Under the pieces are notes generated by a model. It was not told the origin of the DNA. It searched no databases and saw only the letters and a program-made list of their open reading frames with translations. This document shows positions 6,600 to 10,224 of a stretch of 10,224 nucleotides of DNA, one piece after another. The DNA comes from an uncultured Clostridia bacterium (GTDB lineage: Bacteria > Bacillota_A > Clostridia > Oscillospirales > Acutalibacteraceae): the NCBI GenBank assembly GCA_937891215.1, contig CALAEU010000192.1, positions 1 through 10,224 of the forward strand. Direction: 5' to 3'. The position numbers and the translations under genes are program-made. The first letter of the stretch is position 1, and every line of letters begins with the position of its first letter.

Positions 6600-7571
6600 A
6601 TGACAAAAGTAAACAGCGCAATCGGAATTGAATATAATTCTCACGAGATTAAAGCGGTAGAGTTACTTAAAAAGCCAGATGGTACATTAGAGGCTACTGC
6701 TTTTGCAAAAGAAGAAATTCCTGAAAATGTAATAAATGAGGGTATGATTGTCGATACCGAAACATTTATAGCAGTTTTAGGCGAGCTTTTCAAGAATGGT
6801 AGTTTCACTGAGGGTGCACCTGTTGTATTAGGTGTAAATAACGAAAATGTTATTTTGCGTTATGCTACATTCCCAAAAGTTCCTGACGATAAATTAAGAA
6901 GTGTTATTACAATGCAGGCAGGGGACTTTATTCCTGTTCCTGTCAGTGAATTAGGTCTTGATTTTGTTGTTATAAATGAAACCACTGATGATGATGACCA
7001 ACCAATTATAAATGTTCTTTTAATTGGTGCAAGAACACAAATGCTTGAAAACCTCGTTAGTTGTTTTAATGATTCACAGTTTGATGTTATGGATATTGAC
7101 AGTTCATTTTTGGCATGGATTCGTGCAACAATTGAAGAAGCTGTTCAGGATGAAATTTATGGTTTCCTTAATTTGACAGACGATGTGTTAAACTTCGTTG
7201 TTATTGTAGAAAATGATATTAAAATGGTTCGTTCAATCGGTATTCCTGACCGTGCAGCGTTAGATGTAAGAAAAGTGTTCCATAATCCAGCAGAATTAAC
7301 TGAAGAAGAAATTATGTCTGTTACAGATTTTATGTATCAGGAACTTTCATCATCAATCAGTTATTTCCAGATGCAGTATGGTTATCAGATTAATAAAATA
7401 ATCTTTTCAGCTTCATCTTCTGCTCAAGAAACTCTTCTTGAAACACTTAGTCAGAAATCTTATGTTCCGGTTACTTTACCGAACCTTTACAATAATTATA
7501 TGACAAATGATTTTAACCCTACAGGGTTTACGGGTTGCATTAGTCTTGCAAAAGTCGCATTGGAGGGTTGA
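6600..7571 (+). CDS. pilM: Type IV pilus alignment protein PilM (degenerate nucleotide motifs)
   Basis: This 323-residue soluble protein has the FtsA/actin-like PilM pattern: N-terminal SAIGIEYNSHEIKAVEL (6-22), SHS2-type middle part with FPKVPDDKLRSVITMQAGDFIP (91-112; 22 residues, key features Pro92, Leu99, Phe110), LNLTDDVLNFVVIV (190-203) and a final CISLAKVAL (313-321). PilM normally binds ATP and the cytoplasmic N-terminus of PilN. Here the phosphate-1 loop has Glu-Tyr-Asn in place of Asp-x-Gly, the phosphate-2 strand has Asn-Leu-Thr where Asp-x-Gly is expected, and the adenosine region FSASSSAQ (269-276) lacks the Gly-Gly pair. It may have lost ATP binding. The start is ATG 6600 with GGGAG at 6586-6590. 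pilN begins 3 bases after its stop, and pilN's ribosome binding site lies inside this gene's end. Placement before pilN and pilO supports the call. Confidence 0.85.
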   Translation: MTKVNSAIGIEYNSHEIKAVELLKKPDGTLEATAFAKEEIPENVINEGMIVDTETFIAVLGELFKNGSFTEGAPVVLGVNNENVILRYATFPKVPDDKLRSVITMQAGDFIPVPVSELGLDFVVINETTDDDDQPIINVLLIGARTQMLENLVSCFNDSQFDVMDIDSSFLAWIRATIEEAVQDEIYGFLNLTDDVLNFVVIVENDIKMVRSIGIPDRAALDVRKVFHNPAELTEEEIMSVTDFMYQELSSSISYFQMQYGYQINKIIFSASSSAQETLLETLSQKSYVPVTLPNLYNNYMTNDFNPTGFTGCISLAKVALEG

Positions 7572-7574
7572 TAA

Positions 7575-8192
7575 GTGAAATATAGAGTTAGTTTGCTTCC
7601 TGAAAGCAGAAAAAAACAAATCAATGCGAGAAATACGATAGCTAAAATAAGAGTGGTATCACTTTCTGTTTTAGCGGTGCTTGTAGCGTTTGCAGTTGTT
7701 GTGGTAGCTGTTGCTATTTTTGCTAACAGTCAGCTTAAAGAGGTTAAAAAACTTGACCAGCAATGTATAACAGAAATTGAACAACTTTCTTCTTACAGAG
7801 ATATTCACGCAGCTTTACAAGAAAGAATAAATCTTTTTGATAAAATTCAGGTTAAAGAACCTGCACTTTATAACTTTATTTACGATTGGAGCAAAATTGA
7901 CCATCCTGGTGTAAGTGTAGATACAATTGAGTGTGTCAATTGGAAAACAGATCGTTTGTGCACAATATCAGGTACTTGCAGTACTCGTTCAGAGTATTTA
8001 GCTTATGAGGAAGCACTTGGAAAAATAAAAGGTGTGACTTCTGTAAGTTGTGTCAGTTATCAGACAAATGTTGGTGCTGGTGATGGTGCATTAGCAACAT
8101 TTACAATAAGCGTTGCAGTGAGCGGTGGTACACCAGTAGTTGTAGAAACAACTGCTCCCGCGGTAACTGAAGCAACTACCGCAGCACAGTAA
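7575..8192 (+). CDS. pilN: Type IV pilus alignment membrane protein PilN
   Basis: This 205-residue bitopic protein begins with YRVSLLPESRKKQ, matching the family's N-terminal NLLP-type motif that docks on PilM. A transmembrane helix follows at about 27-50, then a coiled-coil-like helix (52-95) and an extracytoplasmic ferredoxin-like region up to about 181. The tail 184-205 is rich in Thr, Val and Ala and looks disordered. Five cysteines (64, 120, 129, 135, 159) lie on the extracytoplasmic side, which is unusual for an exposed Firmicute protein. The start is GTG 7575, three bases after the pilM stop, with GGAGG at 7562-7566. pilO follows after 14 bases. Identity rests on the N-terminal motif, topology and the M-N-O order. 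Confidence 0.82.
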   Translation: MKYRVSLLPESRKKQINARNTIAKIRVVSLSVLAVLVAFAVVVVAVAIFANSQLKEVKKLDQQCITEIEQLSSYRDIHAALQERINLFDKIQVKEPALYNFIYDWSKIDHPGVSVDTIECVNWKTDRLCTISGTCSTRSEYLAYEEALGKIKGVTSVSCVSYQTNVGAGDGALATFTISVAVSGGTPVVVETTAPAVTEATTAAQ

Positions 8193-8206
8193 GGAGGCGA
8201 CACATA

Positions 8207-8791
8207 ATGAATAAAGATTTAAAAGAAATTTCATTCAGCGAATTAAAAGAGTCGCCTTACTTTATATTGACTTGTTTTGTGTTAGTTATTCTTCTTGTTA
8301 TAGGTGGTTTAGGATTCGGTATTTATACAATTTTTGATACAAAAGCAGAACTTGTTGCTACACGCGAATCTTACCAAACTCATCTTCAGGAAATTGCAAC
8401 TCTTGAAGAATTAAGGGCACAAAGCCAGAAAGCAGAAGAACAACTCAGTGTATATAAAGAAGTTCTTCCAGATAATTTAGGCGATGTTTATATTCTTTCA
8501 GAGAATGTTGAAAGAGTATGCGAAAATTTCGGACTTAAAATAGTTGAGTTTCAAACGCCAACTGAAGAGACTTCAGATACAAAGGAAACTATTTTCAACT
8601 TATCTGTTGAAGGTTCATTTACAAACATAGTTTTATTTATGCAATACGTATCAACATTACGCCAGATTCACAGAATAGATGCAATTTCACTTGCTGCCGA
8701 TGATAATTCAGTTTATACTGCAAGAATGACAATTGTTCATTTATCACAAGATGGTGCAACAGGTGTTGTGTCAGCAGTAACTGCACAGTAA
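8207..8791 (+). CDS. pilO: Type IV pilus alignment membrane protein PilO
   Basis: This 194-residue bitopic protein has a short cytoplasmic N-terminus, a transmembrane helix at about 18-42 and a coiled coil at about 44-86 ending VLPDNLGDVYIL (86-97). An α/β domain follows to about 180, containing FNLSVEGSFTNIVLFMQYVS (130-149), typical of PilO/GspM-type proteins. PilO pairs with PilN through coiled coil and ferredoxin-like domain to couple the cytoplasmic motor to the pilus channel. The start is ATG 8207 with AAGGAGG at 8191-8197 overlapping the pilN stop codon, so the two are tightly linked. The last ~12 residues are a small-residue tail ending TAQ, similar in style to the end of PilN. No terminator is evident after it. 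Confidence 0.8.
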   Translation: MNKDLKEISFSELKESPYFILTCFVLVILLVIGGLGFGIYTIFDTKAELVATRESYQTHLQEIATLEELRAQSQKAEEQLSVYKEVLPDNLGDVYILSENVERVCENFGLKIVEFQTPTEETSDTKETIFNLSVEGSFTNIVLFMQYVSTLRQIHRIDAISLAADDNSVYTARMTIVHLSQDGATGVVSAVTAQ

Positions 8792-8801
8792 TCAGTTAGT
8801 T

Positions 8802-8816
8802 TTAATCATTGATTAA
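8802..8816. repeat. Palindrome overlapping the -35 of the candidate pilB promoter
   Basis: TTAATCA-T-TGATTAA is a perfect 7-1-7 inverted repeat. Its right half contains the TTGATT that serves as -35 in the candidate promoter 8809-8837. A regulator binding here would compete with RNA polymerase, so it is a plausible operator. Its AT content makes chance occurrence a fair alternative. Confidence 0.45.
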
Positions 8817-8837
8817 GAAAAATTTAATTCTTTTAAT
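8809..8837 (+). promoter_or_regulatory. Candidate promoter for pilB
   Basis: TTGATT (8809-8814) and TTTAAT (8832-8837) are 17 bases apart, 4/6 and 5/6 to the vegetative consensus. The -35 hexamer is identical to that of the candidate at 1644. It lies in the 107-base gap between pilO and pilB and would give a leader of about 55 bases that carries the hairpin at 8856-8881. pilB may thus be transcribed separately from the upstream genes. Confidence 0.45.
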
Positions 8838-8855
8838 GTGGAAAGTTAAAAGTTT

Positions 8856-8881
8856 TTAGAGTAGAATTGATTTCACTCTAA
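8856..8881 (+). promoter_or_regulatory. Leader hairpin upstream of pilB
   Basis: TTAGAGT (8856-8862) pairs exactly with ACTCTAA (8875-8881). Inside, GAA (8864-8866) can pair with TTC (8872-8874) after one bulged A. No T-run follows. It ends four bases before the GGAG (8886-8889) of pilB. The outer arms TAGAGT/CTCTA resemble those of the pilT leader hairpin. Confidence 0.6.
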
Positions 8882-8898
8882 CAAAGGAGAAAATTGTT

Positions 8899-10224
8899 TT
8901 GGCTGAAAATAATGTAGTAATCCCTGGTAGTATAGGCTACTTCTTGATAAAGGGTAATATAATAACTGAAGAACAACTTTTCCATGCTCTTGAACTACAG
9001 TCACAGGAAAAAGGTCTTTTAGGTCAGATTCTTGTTGATTTGGGTTATTGTACAGAGGCAGATATTTCTCGTGCAATTGAGCAAAAGACAGGTTGTAAAT
9101 ATGTTTCTATTGAAGAGATTGGTGTTAACTTTGCTATAGCGAACTTAATTCCGATTGAATATAGTGTTAAGAAAGGTGTTTTACCGCTCTACGAAGAAGA
9201 TGGAAAGCTCTTCGTTGCGATGAAAAACCCAAATGATGTTGTTACAAGGGATAACTTGTCAGTTCTTGCTGGTATGGAAGTTGTGCCTGTTGTTGTTACG
9301 GATACAGAACTTGATGCCGCTATTGACTCTATTCTCAATAATATCAATGTTGATGAATATGATGAAGAAGCAGAAGCAGAAGAGGCACTTGAATCACTTG
9401 AGAACGATTTAGATGAAAAACCTGCAGTTCAGCTTGTTAATCAGGTTATTACAAACGCAGTTCGTTCAGGTGCATCAGATATTCACTTTGAACCAATGGA
9501 AAAGTCTTTGCGAGTTCGTCTTCGTATAGATGGTGTTCTTCACGAGATTATGACACAACCTATAAAACTTCACGCATCGGTTGCTTCTCGTGTTAAAGTT
9601 ATCGGTGGTATGGATATTGCCGAGAGAAGAATTCCGCAGGATGGTCGTACAACTGTTAAGGTTGACGAAAGAACATTCGATATTCGTATTGCTGTGTTGC
9701 CATCAGTTTACGGTGAAAAAATCGTTATGCGTCTTCTTGAGCGTGGTTCAAAATCAGTTCAGCTTAAAGATATTAATTTCTCAAAAGATCAGGAAGCAAA
9801 ATTCCTTAGTACAATTCACTTGCCTTACGGATTCTTGCTTGTTACAGGTCCTACTGGTAGTGGTAAGTCTACAACACTTTATGCCACACTTGCGGAAGTA
9901 AGTGATATTTCAAAACACGTTATTACACTTGAAGACCCTGTTGAAAGACGTATGGCTGGTCTTTGTCAGGTACAGATGAATGCAAGAGCGGGTATGACAT
10001 TCGCAGCAGCTCTTCGTTCTGTACTTCGTGCCGACCCAGATATAGTGATGGTCGGTGAAATCCGTGACGGTGAAACTGCAAAAATCGCTGTTGAATCAGC
10101 TCTTACAGGTCATATGGTTTTCTCTACATTGCATACAAACGATGCTCCTGGTGCAGTTACCCGTCTTGATGAAATGGGCGTTGAGCCATTCCTTACAGCG
10201 TCTTCACTCGTTGGTGTTTTAGCG
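8899..10224 (+). CDS. pilB: Type IV pilus assembly ATPase PilB (3' partial)
   Basis: The frame is open for 442 codons to the right edge. PilB is the hexameric cytoplasmic ATPase that drives pilus extension. Residues 11-65 form an MshEN-like domain of two 24-residue half-motifs five residues apart; about 75-145 is the usual linker domain, followed by an acidic run (151-173). The N2 and catalytic parts show SDIHFEP (193-199), RIPQDGR (244-250), Walker A GPTGSGKST (317-325), Asp box EDPVE (345-349), Walker B IVMVGEIRD (382-390) and His box TGHMVFSTLHTND (403-415). The missing end should hold the four-cysteine zinc motif and about 120 more residues. The start is TTG 8899, nine bases after GGAG (8886-8889); the TTG at 8894 is out of frame. 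The long N-terminus and the EIRD version of Walker B distinguish it from the pilT in this window. GspE is the close alternative, but the pilM-N-O context favours PilB. Confidence 0.94.
   Translation, partial: MAENNVVIPGSIGYFLIKGNIITEEQLFHALELQSQEKGLLGQILVDLGYCTEADISRAIEQKTGCKYVSIEEIGVNFAIANLIPIEYSVKKGVLPLYEEDGKLFVAMKNPNDVVTRDNLSVLAGMEVVPVVVTDTELDAAIDSILNNINVDEYDEEAEAEEALESLENDLDEKPAVQLVNQVITNAVRSGASDIHFEPMEKSLRVRLRIDGVLHEIMTQPIKLHASVASRVKVIGGMDIAERRIPQDGRTTVKVDERTFDIRIAVLPSVYGEKIVMRLLERGSKSVQLKDINFSKDQEAKFLSTIHLPYGFLLVTGPTGSGKSTTLYATLAEVSDISKHVITLEDPVERRMAGLCQVQMNARAGMTFAAALRSVLRADPDIVMVGEIRDGETAKIAVESALTGHMVFSTLHTNDAPGAVTRLDEMGVEPFLTASSLVGVLA

Noticed and set aside
8815..8834. AAGAA/TTCTT stem with following T residues as a terminator after pilO
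   Set aside because: Only five A/T-dominated base pairs with an 8-base loop; far too weak. The same bases fit a promoter spacer better.

Overview
The window reads as a chromosomal piece of a low-GC Firmicute, most likely a gut-type Clostridia (Oscillospiraceae/Ruminococcaceae-like). The grounds are AT-rich DNA, strong GGAGG ribosome binding sites, frequent GTG/TTG starts, a CpsC/CpsD-type tyrosine kinase and a monoderm-style type IV pilus (T4P) gene set. The genus cannot be fixed from sequence alone. All genes lie on the + strand.

Layout. (1) 1-1406 is the 3' part of a fused Wzz/BY-kinase for polysaccharide synthesis, closed by a strong intrinsic terminator (1418-1454). (2) 1407-1838 is a non-coding AT-rich spacer with two promoter-like -35/-10 pairs and a perfect palindrome touching the next Shine-Dalgarno. 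(3) 1839-8791 is a run of T4P assembly genes: a small membrane protein with a PilP/GspC-like C-terminal domain, a secreted LysM protein with secretin-type N0/N1-like domains but no secretin barrel, then pilT (retraction ATPase), pilC (platform), pilM, pilN and pilO (alignment subcomplex). (4) A 107-base gap with a possible promoter, an overlapping palindrome and a hairpin precedes pilB (assembly ATPase), which runs off the right edge at 10224. No pilin or prepilin peptidase gene is in view; these may lie downstream.

How it fits together. PilB and PilT would drive extension and retraction through PilC. PilM in the cytoplasm and PilN/PilO across the membrane would form the alignment complex. 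In diderm bacteria PilP links PilN/PilO to the N0 domain of the outer-membrane secretin PilQ. Here a PilP-like protein sits directly beside a peptidoglycan-targeted (LysM) protein that keeps N0/N1-like domains but has lost, or never had, the outer-membrane pore. I infer that this pair forms a cell-wall-spanning collar for a monoderm pilus. It is the most interesting system in the window.

Other points are a PilM whose actin-type nucleotide motifs all look degenerate, a PilB with a diverged MshEN (c-di-GMP-type) N-terminal domain, and hairpins set just upstream of the ribosome binding sites of three genes that follow longer gaps.
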